Below are positions 1 to 5,846 of a DNA stretch of 6,320 bases, one piece after another. This stretch comes from Gammaproteobacteria bacterium (GTDB lineage: Bacteria; Pseudomonadota; Gammaproteobacteria; UBA4575), in NCBI GenBank assembly GCA_027297825.1, contig JAPUHH010000068.1, forward strand, positions 1-6,320, read 5' to 3'. The first letter of the stretch is position 1. Each line of letters opens with the position of its first letter. A program made the translations under genes and the position numbers. The notes under the pieces were generated by a model, which was not told the DNA's origin, made no database searches, and saw only the letters and a program-made list of their open reading frames with translations.

Positions 1-1079
1 CTGACCTGCTCTGCTAACAAATAAAACGCAATCGCATCTTGACCCACCATCGGCTCGGCCATTTGCTCAACCGCCTCTGGCAAACGCTTTAACACTTCAG
101 CATTGTGGATATTAAATTTATGGTGGTCAGTTGCAAAGTGCTCCACTACCGCATCGGAATATTCAAATTCATTGCCACGCTCTTCAGGCTGGTCTTCAAA
201 ACCAACTGAATAGGTTTGAATGTTTTGTACTCCTGTATTTGCTAGCAAGCCCACCAATAAACTCGAATCCAAACCGCCCGAAAGCAACACCCCGACGGGC
301 ACGTCGGCAATACGTAACCTTCTTTCAATCGCCAAGCTTAAAGCCGCTTGAATTTCATACTGCCATTCTCGCTCACTTTTGGTTACATTGATTTGATCCG
401 CGCGTAGCTGCCAATAGCGCTGCGTTGAACAGCGCCCCTTAGCGTCGATCGTCATAAAGTATGCGGGCGGAAGCTTTTTCAGACCTTTAAGAATAGTTGT
501 CGGAGCGGGCACCACCGCATGCAAAGTAAGTTGATGATGCAGGCCCATGGCATCGAAATCAGAACTGACTTCACCTGTCGCTAATAGCGCTTGCGTGTTA
601 GATGCAAAACGAAAAAAATCTTTGGTTTGCGAATAATAAAGTGGCTTAATGCCCATTCGATCGCGCGCAAGAAATAATTCCTGTTTGTTTTCATCCCAAA
701 TAGCAAAGGCAAACATGCCCACCAACTTTTCAACACTTGCTTTCCCCCACTGAGCGTAACCCTTGAGAATCACTTCTGTATCGCCTGATGATGTAAATGA
801 ATGACCGAGTTGAATTAATTCTTTGCGTAGTTGTGGGTAGTTATAAATCGTGCCGTTAAAGACAATGCTAAGTTTAGATGCCGCATCTGTGATGGGTTGG
901 TTAGCATGTTCGGAGAGATCAATAATCGATAAGCGCCGATGTCCAAGACCCACTGCCTCGGAAAAAAAACTTCCTTCATGGTTTGGGCCACGACGCCGCA
1001 ACGGCACAAGCATACGATTAATCGTAGCCCTACTTGACGCACTTCCATCTAAACGCAGCTCTCCGCATATTCCACACAT
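1..1079 (-). CDS. asnO: Asparagine-synthase-like glutamine amidotransferase, probably N-acetylglutaminylglutamine amide (NAGGN) synthase; 5' part, cut by left window edge
   Basis: This is the first 359 residues of a protein that continues past base 1. It starts MCGICGEL, so removal of Met exposes the catalytic Cys2 of a class II (Ntn-type) glutaminase. Glutaminase-domain landmarks follow: RRRGPN (28-33), LGHRRLSIIDLS (45-56), VFNGTIYNY (73-81), SSGDTEVILK (97-106), GMFAFAIWD (121-129) and ARDRMGIKPLYY (138-149). The synthetase domain has the ATP pyrophosphatase loop SGGLDSS (267-273). Known of the family: glutaminase ammonia is passed to an ATP-activated carboxylate. The ELRLDGS start, the LHAVVPAPTTILKGLKKLPP segment (186-205) and EPMVGQDAIAFYLL (342-355) resemble the NAGGN amidotransferase subgroup more than AsnB. 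That assignment is from memory of the family. The partner dipeptide ligase gene would be expected downstream, beyond base 1. The ATG has an AGAGG Shine-Dalgarno 8 bases upstream. Asn33 replaces the usual Asp of RGPD. Plain AsnB is the main alternative. Confidence 0.85.
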   Translation of the reverse strand, partial: MCGICGELRLDGSASSRATINRMLVPLRRRGPNHEGSFFSEAVGLGHRRLSIIDLSEHANQPITDAASKLSIVFNGTIYNYPQLRKELIQLGHSFTSSGDTEVILKGYAQWGKASVEKLVGMFAFAIWDENKQELFLARDRMGIKPLYYSQTKDFFRFASNTQALLATGEVSSDFDAMGLHHQLTLHAVVPAPTTILKGLKKLPPAYFMTIDAKGRCSTQRYWQLRADQINVTKSEREWQYEIQAALSLAIERRLRIADVPVGVLLSGGLDSSLLVGLLANTGVQNIQTYSVGFEDQPEERGNEFEYSDAVVEHFATDHHKFNIHNAEVLKRLPEAVEQMAEPMVGQDAIAFYLLAEQV

Positions 1080-1087
1080 CAAGAAGA

Positions 1088-1092
1088 CCTCT
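1088..1092 (-). promoter_or_regulatory. Ribosome binding site of the amidotransferase gene
   Basis: Read on the minus strand this is AGAGG, 8 bases before the ATG at 1079-1077. The ATG is immediately followed by the Cys codon that must be residue 2 in a class II glutaminase, so the start is fixed by both the site and the chemistry. Confidence 0.7.
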
Positions 1093-1137
1093 GATTTATT
1101 CTGCTACACCGTTAAAAAATATTTTGAATATGCTCAC

Positions 1138-1166
1138 TTACTAGCGTACAAACTCCACTTTCTCAA
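1138..1166 (-). promoter_or_regulatory. Possible sigma70-type promoter of the amidotransferase gene
   Basis: On the minus strand there is TTGAGA (1166-1161), 17 bases, then TAGTAA (1143-1138). The -35 matches consensus at five of six bases, but the -10 matches at only three. It would give a leader of roughly 50 bases. If the gene belongs to an osmoadaptation pathway, another sigma factor or an activator could be involved, and nothing here decides that. Weak call. Confidence 0.3.
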
Positions 1167-1315
1167 CATTTTTTGGCTCGTCCTATGTACAAGGGAAGTA
1201 CGGATTGCCAATACTGCATTGTTACATGGACGTTGGAGATAGAGCGACGCATCGTCATATGGAGGTGACCTAGTAGAGCAATGCAGAACAATTGCCGAGG
1301 AGCAAAACCGGCCAG

Positions 1316-1335
1316 CTATTTACCTTAATAAATAG
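1316..1335. repeat. Short perfect inverted repeat (7-bp arms, 6-base spacer)
   Basis: CTATTTA (1316-1322) and TAAATAG (1329-1335) are exact reverse complements around CCTTAA. It lies in the middle of the gene-free region, about 240 bases upstream of the amidotransferase start. It could be an operator or a weak hairpin. No T-run follows on either strand, so it is not an evident terminator. The arms are AT-rich, so chance is quite possible. Confidence 0.35.
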
Positions 1336-1470
1336 AGCGCGCAAAACTAATTAGCTTTACCCCAATCACCTCCGCCCGATATCACCATCCGTAGGCCATC
1401 TCCTCCGTTTAACATTGGGCGGTATTTTAGTAGGTAAATTTAATCATTTGCACCGACTTGACCGTCCTTC

Positions 1471-1653
1471 ATGCCCTCTAAAGCAGCTCGTCACCATTCA
1501 GATAGAGTTGTATATTCAGCAATGCAAATTCACGAATCAAGCCATCACCCCTTTATGCTTCACCTGCCTCCTGATCCGTTACGAATTGCAAAAAAATGGA
1601 CGGGTATGCGTACAAATATACCCAGCCCAACAGGAATCATGCACTTAGAATAA
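1471..1653 (+). CDS. Doubtful small ORF, 60 residues, unrecognised
   Basis: ATG to TAA, beginning MPSKAARHHSDRVVYSAMQI and ending GIMHLE. I do not recognise it. It is basic and rich in His, Pro and Met, with no signal peptide, no membrane segment and no Cys. For it: the codons look reasonable and rare triplets are few, and it ends just before the promoter of the next gene. Against it: there is no Shine-Dalgarno before the ATG, an in-frame TGA lies at 1459-1461, and a 77-codon frame starting with TTG at 1415 overlaps it. It could be a real small gene, the remnant of a longer decayed gene, or chance. The HHSDR string faintly recalls IS3-type integrase cores, but nothing else of that domain is present. 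Confidence 0.25.
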   Translation: MPSKAARHHSDRVVYSAMQIHESSHHPFMLHLPPDPLRIAKKWTGMRTNIPSPTGIMHLE

Positions 1654-1682
1654 ATATTTATGTTATTTGAGTAGGTTCGTCA

Positions 1683-1701
1683 TAATTATTCGCTATAATT
1701 A
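1683..1701 (+). promoter_or_regulatory. Promoter -10 box of the PuuD-type gene inside an inverted repeat
   Basis: A consensus TATAAT lies at 1694-1699, about 75 bases before the ATG. No good -35 exists at 16-18 bases upstream; TTGAGT (1667-1672) is 21 bases away. The box sits inside an inverted repeat, TAATTAT (1683-1689) and ATAATTA (1695-1701) with a 5-base spacer. A perfect -10 with a poor -35 and an overlapping dyad is a common look for a promoter that is controlled by a bound protein. The dyad is AT-only, so the regulatory reading is inference. Confidence 0.5.
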
Positions 1702-1738
1702 CCCATAAACAAGAACAAGCCAAAGCGGCAGTTCCAGA

Positions 1739-1750
1739 TAATAATTATTA
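1739..1750. repeat. 12-bp perfect palindrome in the 5' leader of the PuuD-type gene
   Basis: TAATAATTATTA is its own reverse complement. It lies between the putative transcription start (around 1706) and the Shine-Dalgarno at 1762. It resembles the AATTAT core of the dyad at 1683-1701, so the two could be paired operator sites. It consists only of A and T and may be chance. Confidence 0.35.
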
Positions 1751-1761
1751 AAAGCTTTAAC

Positions 1762-1767
1762 GGAGGA
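1762..1767 (+). promoter_or_regulatory. Strong ribosome binding site of the PuuD-type gene
   Basis: GGAGGA lies 7 bases before the ATG at 1775. It is the best Shine-Dalgarno in the window and fixes the start of the membrane protein. Confidence 0.8.
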
Positions 1768-1774
1768 CTACCTT

Positions 1775-2356
1775 ATGAATCCACTCAATTCCATTCTCGG
1801 GACAATTATCCTGGGCGCAATCCTTGCTGTATTAATTGCACTTGGCATTAGCCCAAACGCGTTTAATGCCTGGTCATTAATCGTATGGCTACATGTATTG
1901 GCTGGCGTTCTCTGGATTGGTCTACTTTATTACTTCAATTTTGTACAAGTCCCTGCCATGGGTGCTGCTGTAGCCGACAGCGGTGGCCCAGGACCAGCCG
2001 CAATTGGAAAATATATCGCACCACGCGCATTAGCATGGTTTCGCTGGAGTGCATTGGCTACCTGGCTGACAGGTGCTGCTGCTTTAGAATATGTGGGTGG
2101 CTTTACCACTCATTTTTTTGCTGTCAGTGGAGTTACGGTTATCGGCATCGGCGCTTGGCTTGGCACTATTATGTTATTTAATGTGTGGGGACTCATCTGG
2201 CCGAATCAAAAGAAAATTCTAGGCATTAAACCTGCCAGCGATGACGAAAAAGCCAAGGCAAAAGTGATCGCCAGCATGGCATCTCGTACCAATACCCTGC
2301 TATCGATCCCGATGATTATGTGCATGGTCGGTCATGCGCATGGATTACCTTTTTAA
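1775..2356 (+). CDS. PuuD/urate-oxidase N-terminal-domain-like integral membrane protein, stand-alone
   Basis: This 193-residue hydrophobic protein has about five predicted membrane segments: 7-25, 35-58, 88-107, 116-141 and 173-188. The patterns WLHVLAGVLWIGLLYYFNFV (38-57), KYIAPRALAWFRW (79-91), FNVWGLIWPNQKKILG (135-150) and RTNTLLSIPM (171-180) fit the membrane domain called Urate_ox_N or PuuD. Known: in PuuD proper this domain is followed by a cytochrome c domain and the protein oxidises urate. Here the protein ends after the membrane part, with no CxxCH, and no purine genes are nearby, so urate oxidation should not be assumed. H40 (in WLHVLAG) and H187 (in VGHAHG) lie in membrane segments and could be haem ligands, as in the broader CopD/HemJ-like four-helix proteins; this is inference. 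It is a single-gene transcription unit with its own promoter, strong ribosome binding site and terminator. Confidence 0.8.
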   Translation: MNPLNSILGTIILGAILAVLIALGISPNAFNAWSLIVWLHVLAGVLWIGLLYYFNFVQVPAMGAAVADSGGPGPAAIGKYIAPRALAWFRWSALATWLTGAAALEYVGGFTTHFFAVSGVTVIGIGAWLGTIMLFNVWGLIWPNQKKILGIKPASDDEKAKAKVIASMASRTNTLLSIPMIMCMVGHAHGLPF

Positions 2357-2373
2357 GATGGATCGTCAGCCCG

Positions 2374-2405
2374 CAAGCAACACGGCGGCGGTGTTGCTTG
2401 TTTTT
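2374..2405 (+). terminator. Strong intrinsic terminator of the PuuD-type gene
   Basis: A perfect 10-bp stem, CAAGCAACAC (2374-2383) with GTGTTGCTTG (2391-2400), closes a 7-base GC-rich loop and is followed by TTTTT (2401-2405). It begins 17 bases after the stop codon at 2354-2356. Confidence 0.9.
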
Positions 2406-2431
2406 GCTTAATCTTTAACCAGCGTTATAAT
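2404..2431 (+). promoter_or_regulatory. Putative promoter between two terminators, upstream of argD
   Basis: A consensus TATAAT lies at 2426-2431. A poor -35 candidate, TTGCTT (2404-2409), is 16 bases upstream and overlaps the T-run of the preceding terminator. Transcription would start near 2438, about 13 bases before the second hairpin at 2451. It is the best -10 match between the membrane protein gene and argD, so it is a candidate argD promoter. Reading into argD would require passing the second terminator. Confidence 0.45.
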
Positions 2432-2450
2432 TAGACACAGATCCCAAACA

Positions 2451-2476
2451 ACGGTGGCGTAGTGCCGCCGTTTTTT
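2451..2476 (+). terminator. Second intrinsic terminator, possible attenuator in the argD leader
   Basis: ACGGTGGC (2451-2458) pairs with GCCGCCGT (2464-2471) with one G-U wobble and a 5-base loop, followed by six T (2471-2476). It lies 46 bases after the first terminator and 56 bases before the argD start. It may simply back up the first terminator. Because a TATAAT lies between them, it could instead end a roughly 40-base leader transcript, that is, act as an attenuator or make a tiny RNA. I see no ORF in that leader that would encode an attenuation peptide. Confidence 0.75.
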
Positions 2477-2531
2477 GTTTATGGCTTAACTAATCTATTA
2501 CACCCATTAGAACTTAATCTGCACAGCCCAA

Positions 2532-3731
2532 GTGAAAAACATTAGCACCTCATTAATGAATACATACGCGCGCAAACCCATCTCTTTTGAACGCGGGGAA
2601 GGCGTGTGGCTGTACACGGACTCCGACAAAGATGAGCGCTATCTTGATGCTCTGTCTGGTATTGCCGTGTGCGGTTTAGGCCATGCTCATCCCGCGGTTG
2701 CTAAAGCCGTTGCGGATCAAGCAACGAAACTGGTACACACCTCCAACGTCTATCAAATAGCGCTACAAGAAAAACTTGGCGCAAAATTGTGCCAGCTATC
2801 TGGAATGGATGCGGCTTTCTTTTGCAACTCAGGTGCCGAAGCAAATGAAGCGGCGATTAAATTGGCAAGAGTCTATGGACACCATAAAAACCTAAAAATA
2901 CCAGCGATCATGGTGATGGAAAATAGTTTCCATGGTCGAACTATGGCAACGCTAACAGCAACGGGAAACCGAAAAGCTCACGCAGGGTTTGAACCTTTAG
3001 TACCTGGGTTTATACGTGCGCCTTATAATGATATTGATGCCGTAAGCTCTATTCTAGAAAACAACGATAATGTCGCCGCTATTCTATTAGAGCCCATTCA
3101 GGGAGAAGGCGGACTTAATATCCCTGATTCTGACTATCTATCTAAGTTACGAGCACTATGTGACCAGCACAAAATTTTAATGATGTTAGATGAAGTGCAA
3201 TCAGGTAACGGACGTACTGGCAAATGGTTTTGTTTTCAGCATGAAAATATGCAGCCAGATCTTGTGGTTACAGCCAAAGGCTTGGGAAACGGCGTACCAA
3301 TTGGCGTATGTTTAGCAAAAAAAGAGATTGCTGAACTTTTTACACCTGGATCACATGGCTCAACATTTGGCGGCAACCCTCTCGCATGTCGCGCCAGCCT
3401 CGCTACACTCGAAACGATCGAGTCTGAGAACTTGTGTGAAAATGCTGCTCAACTAGGCAAATACATGCTGGAAAGTTTTCGTGAAAAACTTTCTACCTCG
3501 GAATACGTCAGAGAAGTGCGCGGCAAAGGTTTGATGATTGGCATTGAACTAACTATTCCATGCGGCGGGCTCGTTGACCTTTGCTTAGAGAGTAAATTAT
3601 TAATCAACGTCACTGCTGACCAAGTAATACGACTATTACCGCCATTAATAATTGAACAAGCGCACGCAGATACTATTGTAGAGATCGTTGTCAGCTGTGT
3701 GCATAAATTTACCGAGTCGTATAAAAAATAA
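2532..3731 (+). CDS. argD: N-acetylornithine aminotransferase (class III PLP aminotransferase)
   Basis: ArgD transfers an amino group from glutamate to N-acetylglutamate semialdehyde, giving N-acetylornithine in arginine biosynthesis. It often also serves as the succinyldiaminopimelate aminotransferase of lysine synthesis. The protein is cytosolic and 399 residues long, the usual family length. Visible motifs are the N-terminal LMNTYARKP (8-16), LDALSGIAVCGLGHAHP (38-54), the phosphate-binding FFCNSGAEANEAAIK (96-110), SFHGRT (132-137), LLEPIQGEGG (185-194), LDEVQSGNGRTG (219-230, Asp220 to the pyridine nitrogen), the PLP lysine K249 in TAKGLGNGVPIG (247-258) and STFGGNPLA (277-285). The start is GTG, chosen because the frame closes at TAG 2508-2510 and the family usually has a few residues before MNTYAR. 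An ATG at 2556 is the alternative. Neither start has a clear Shine-Dalgarno. argF follows after 14 bases, so the pair is probably co-transcribed. Confidence 0.95.
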   Translation: MKNISTSLMNTYARKPISFERGEGVWLYTDSDKDERYLDALSGIAVCGLGHAHPAVAKAVADQATKLVHTSNVYQIALQEKLGAKLCQLSGMDAAFFCNSGAEANEAAIKLARVYGHHKNLKIPAIMVMENSFHGRTMATLTATGNRKAHAGFEPLVPGFIRAPYNDIDAVSSILENNDNVAAILLEPIQGEGGLNIPDSDYLSKLRALCDQHKILMMLDEVQSGNGRTGKWFCFQHENMQPDLVVTAKGLGNGVPIGVCLAKKEIAELFTPGSHGSTFGGNPLACRASLATLETIESENLCENAAQLGKYMLESFREKLSTSEYVREVRGKGLMIGIELTIPCGGLVDLCLESKLLINVTADQVIRLLPPLIIEQAHADTIVEIVVSCVHKFTESYKK

Positions 3732-3745
3732 GTTACCTTTGCATT

Positions 3746-4648
3746 ATGAGTACACATCATTTTTTAACCTTGCTTGATTTCACTCCGAATGAACTTCAGG
3801 AGATGATTGTGCACGCGGTTGAACTCAAAAAACTACTAAAGCAAGGCACACCCCATACGCCTTTGCAAAACAAAACATTAGCGATGATCTTTGAGAAATC
3901 ATCCACACGTACACGTGTATCTTTTGAAACTGGCATGATTCAGCTCGGCGGACATGCATTGTTTTTATCACCACGCGATACTCAATTTGGACGCGGCGAA
4001 CCCATTGAAGATAGCGCCCGAGTATTGTCTCGTATGGTCGATGCGGTAATGATTAGAACTTACGAGCATGCGCACGTGGAAACCTTTGCCGCACACTCAT
4101 CCGTACCTGTGATTAATGGGCTCACAGATCTATATCACCCATGTCAGTTATTAGCAGATATGCAGACCTGGTTTGAATACCGTGGCGAAATAAAAGGAGC
4201 TACGGTGGCTTGGATTGGAGATGGTAACAACATGTGCCATTCCTATATAAACGCTGCACTACAGTTTGAATTTAAATTAAATATTGCATGCCCAATACAA
4301 TATTCACCCAATGCGGACATTGTAAAAACTGCTGAAACGTTTGTTAACGTAATGCCAGACCCAATTGCTGCAACGGAACATGCAGATTTAGTCGTAACCG
4401 ACGTTTGGGCTAGCATGGGACAAGAAGAAGAACAAAATGACAGACAAAAAGTATTCCAAGCCTATCAAGTAAACGAATCGCTGCTTGCGCATGCCAACAA
4501 AGATGCGTTATTCATGCATTGCTTACCCGCACATCGTGGCGAAGAAGTTTCCGAGGGCGTACTTAACGGCCCACAAAGTGTTGTTTGGGACGAGGCTGAA
4601 AATCGATTACATGCACAAAAAGCTCTTATAGAAAAGCTAATGACATAA
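3746..4648 (+). CDS. argF: Ornithine carbamoyltransferase
   Basis: The enzyme joins carbamoyl phosphate and ornithine to make citrulline, the step after acetyl removal in arginine synthesis; the active form is usually a cytosolic trimer. At 300 residues it has the normal biosynthetic length. Motifs are the carbamoyl-phosphate site STRTR (53-57), the RTYEHAHVE region (104-112), HPCQ (131-134), VAWIGDGNNMCHS (154-166), the ornithine-closing SMG loop in DVWASMGQE (219-227) and the HCLPAHRGEEV segment (258-268) with the reactive Cys259. The order SMG then HCLPAHRG marks it as ornithine rather than aspartate carbamoyltransferase. The ATG lies 14 bases after the argD stop with only weak ribosome-site resemblance, suggesting coupling to argD translation or plain operon read-through. 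argG, often next in related genomes, is absent; a convergent gene follows after 13 bases. Confidence 0.97.
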   Translation: MSTHHFLTLLDFTPNELQEMIVHAVELKKLLKQGTPHTPLQNKTLAMIFEKSSTRTRVSFETGMIQLGGHALFLSPRDTQFGRGEPIEDSARVLSRMVDAVMIRTYEHAHVETFAAHSSVPVINGLTDLYHPCQLLADMQTWFEYRGEIKGATVAWIGDGNNMCHSYINAALQFEFKLNIACPIQYSPNADIVKTAETFVNVMPDPIAATEHADLVVTDVWASMGQEEEQNDRQKVFQAYQVNESLLAHANKDALFMHCLPAHRGEEVSEGVLNGPQSVVWDEAENRLHAQKALIEKLMT

Positions 4649-4661
4649 ACAGATTCGCTTT

Positions 4662-5783
4662 CTATTCATTAATAATTTTAGCGTTTGGGTGAAATGCCAG
4701 CCAAGCAAAGGCAAAATGCACATTCTTATCGACTTGCTTTAGCTTTGCGCCTACTAAAGAGCCCTGCACAGCCTCACCAAAAATATTCCACTCCGAGTGG
4801 GTTTGATCATCATAGATGCGATCGTTATTAAGCTGGAAGGTTAATTCTTTATTGTCAACAATTCTATCAAACGCGGCTGCAGTAAGTATTATATTTGAAT
4901 CTTTGATAATTTTTTTATTCACGGTTGAAACCATGCTTGCTTGACCCACCACAAGTATTGCTTGATCGCCGAAAGTTGTATTGATTAAAGGATTTTTATC
5001 CAGGTAAGAGAATGGATAAATTGTCGATTTTATTTGGCTAGGATTTGAATTATCCAATAATGCTAAGACACGCACCAACGGCGGCAAACGAAAATCGATC
5101 TCGCGTTTAAATAAAAACGGAATGCCGCCAGGGTTATCGTAACCAGGATAAGGCGTCTTTCCATAATAGCGGCGAAAACCTGTGTTTTGAGATAAGACCA
5201 AACCGCTTGGATAATTTTTACTAAATTGCGCAAACGAAACTATTTGACTCTTGAACGGCGTTAACAATGTGCCCGAGTACTTGCCTACAATGGCATCCCC
5301 TGTGAACTGTTGCCACCAAGACTCCGTTTGACGATCGTACATAACCAAGTTGCTGTTACGAACACGCCCTGTGGTTCCAAAATCTAAAACGTCATTGCCT
5401 ACCTTCCTGCTGAATGCAATAGCCGTATTGCACAAAGGGCAATGCGTAATAAATACTGGATGACCATCAATTTCATCATTGATGATTTCATGGTAGAGCA
5501 AAATTCGTAGCGGATAAGCTTTAGACTGTTCGCCAATACTCAATACCACTACTGGCTCACGCTGGTCTAAGTATTCGTTCGCCTCGGAAATTGAATCAAA
5601 TGTTGGCTTATCGATCGGCCTAATGCGATCTCGCGATGGCCCACCCGAATATATTTCCGTCAATGGAACGCTATGTTTGGTAAAATCAGTTTTAGGAAAT
5701 TCCTCGGTGGAAAATAATTCGCCGGCCTGGGCCGAAAACATAGCTAAACCCAACGCAACAAAAGCAAACAAATTTGTTCCCAC
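4662..5783 (-). CDS. DUF3179-family protein with probable N-terminal export signal
   Basis: This 373-residue protein has a DUF3179 core of unknown function. Matching landmarks are the RIRPIDKPTF lead-in (53-62), EPVVVLSIGEQSKAYPLRIL (76-95), HEIINDEIDGHPVFITHCPLCNTAIAF (98-124), FGTTGRVRNSNLVMYDRQTESWW (135-157), GYDNPGG (214-220) and a C-terminal FAFAWLAFHP (357-366). The CPLC pair (C115, C118) could bind a metal or form a disulfide; that is inference. Residues 4-20 are hydrophobic and end SAQA-GE, like a signal peptidase I site, so a periplasmic location is likely. No Lys or Arg precedes the hydrophobic stretch, which is unusual for a signal peptide. The start is GTG and uncertain: the preceding in-frame codon is TAG, and an in-frame ATG lies just beyond it. 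The gene converges on argF with a 13-base gap and lies 63 bases downstream of egtD on the same strand, so it may be co-transcribed with egtD. Confidence 0.85.
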   Translation of the reverse strand: MGTNLFAFVALGLAMFSAQAGELFSTEEFPKTDFTKHSVPLTEIYSGGPSRDRIRPIDKPTFDSISEANEYLDQREPVVVLSIGEQSKAYPLRILLYHEIINDEIDGHPVFITHCPLCNTAIAFSRKVGNDVLDFGTTGRVRNSNLVMYDRQTESWWQQFTGDAIVGKYSGTLLTPFKSQIVSFAQFSKNYPSGLVLSQNTGFRRYYGKTPYPGYDNPGGIPFLFKREIDFRLPPLVRVLALLDNSNPSQIKSTIYPFSYLDKNPLINTTFGDQAILVVGQASMVSTVNKKIIKDSNIILTAAAFDRIVDNKELTFQLNNDRIYDDQTHSEWNIFGEAVQGSLVGAKLKQVDKNVHFAFAWLAFHPNAKIINE

Positions 5784-5846
5784 CTACACCACCATGATCG
5801 TTAACTATATCTAATAAAGACCCGTTCAACGCCACATATCTTTCGG

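Larger units (their letters stand above)
1080..1774. other. Long intergenic region between divergent genes, no confident gene
   Basis: About 695 bases separate the start of the minus-strand amidotransferase gene from the start of the plus-strand membrane protein gene. I see the two flanking promoter regions at its ends, a short palindrome at 1316-1335 and a doubtful 60-codon ORF at 1471-1653. I could not recognise a tRNA, a known riboswitch, transposon ends or direct repeats. The other open frames lack ribosome binding sites and family resemblance. The stretch from about 1200 to 1470 has no feature I can name. It may be decayed sequence, or it may hold an RNA that needs covariance search to see. 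Confidence 0.6.

Noticed and set aside
131..391. 86-codon plus-strand ORF
   Set aside because: Antisense to the ATP-binding part of the amidotransferase, with low-complexity, unrecognisable translation.
815..1048. 77-codon minus-strand ORF
   Set aside because: Same strand but a different frame from the amidotransferase; the other frame carries all the conserved motifs.
850..1242. 130-codon plus-strand ORF over the start of the amidotransferase gene
   Set aside because: Most of it lies antisense to the well-supported MCGICGEL glutaminase domain, and its translation shows no family pattern. It is a shadow frame.
1489..1530. IS3-type transposase remnant suggested by HHSDR
   Set aside because: Only five residues fit; no other integrase-core motif, partner frame or terminal repeats are present.
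1415..1648. 77-codon plus-strand ORF in the intergenic region
   Set aside because: Starts with TTG, has no Shine-Dalgarno, and its Cys/Leu-rich translation looks like the off-frame of the 1471-1653 ORF.
1885..2181. 98-codon plus-strand ORF inside the PuuD-type gene
   Set aside because: An off-frame of a clear membrane protein; the Trp/Cys/Arg-rich translation is typical of a shadow.
3449..3760. 103-codon minus-strand ORF across the end of argD
   Set aside because: Antisense to the conserved C-terminal part of ArgD, with no recognisable features.
5623..5814. 63-codon plus-strand ORF
   Set aside because: Antisense to the N-terminus of the DUF3179 gene; no ribosome binding site or family resemblance.
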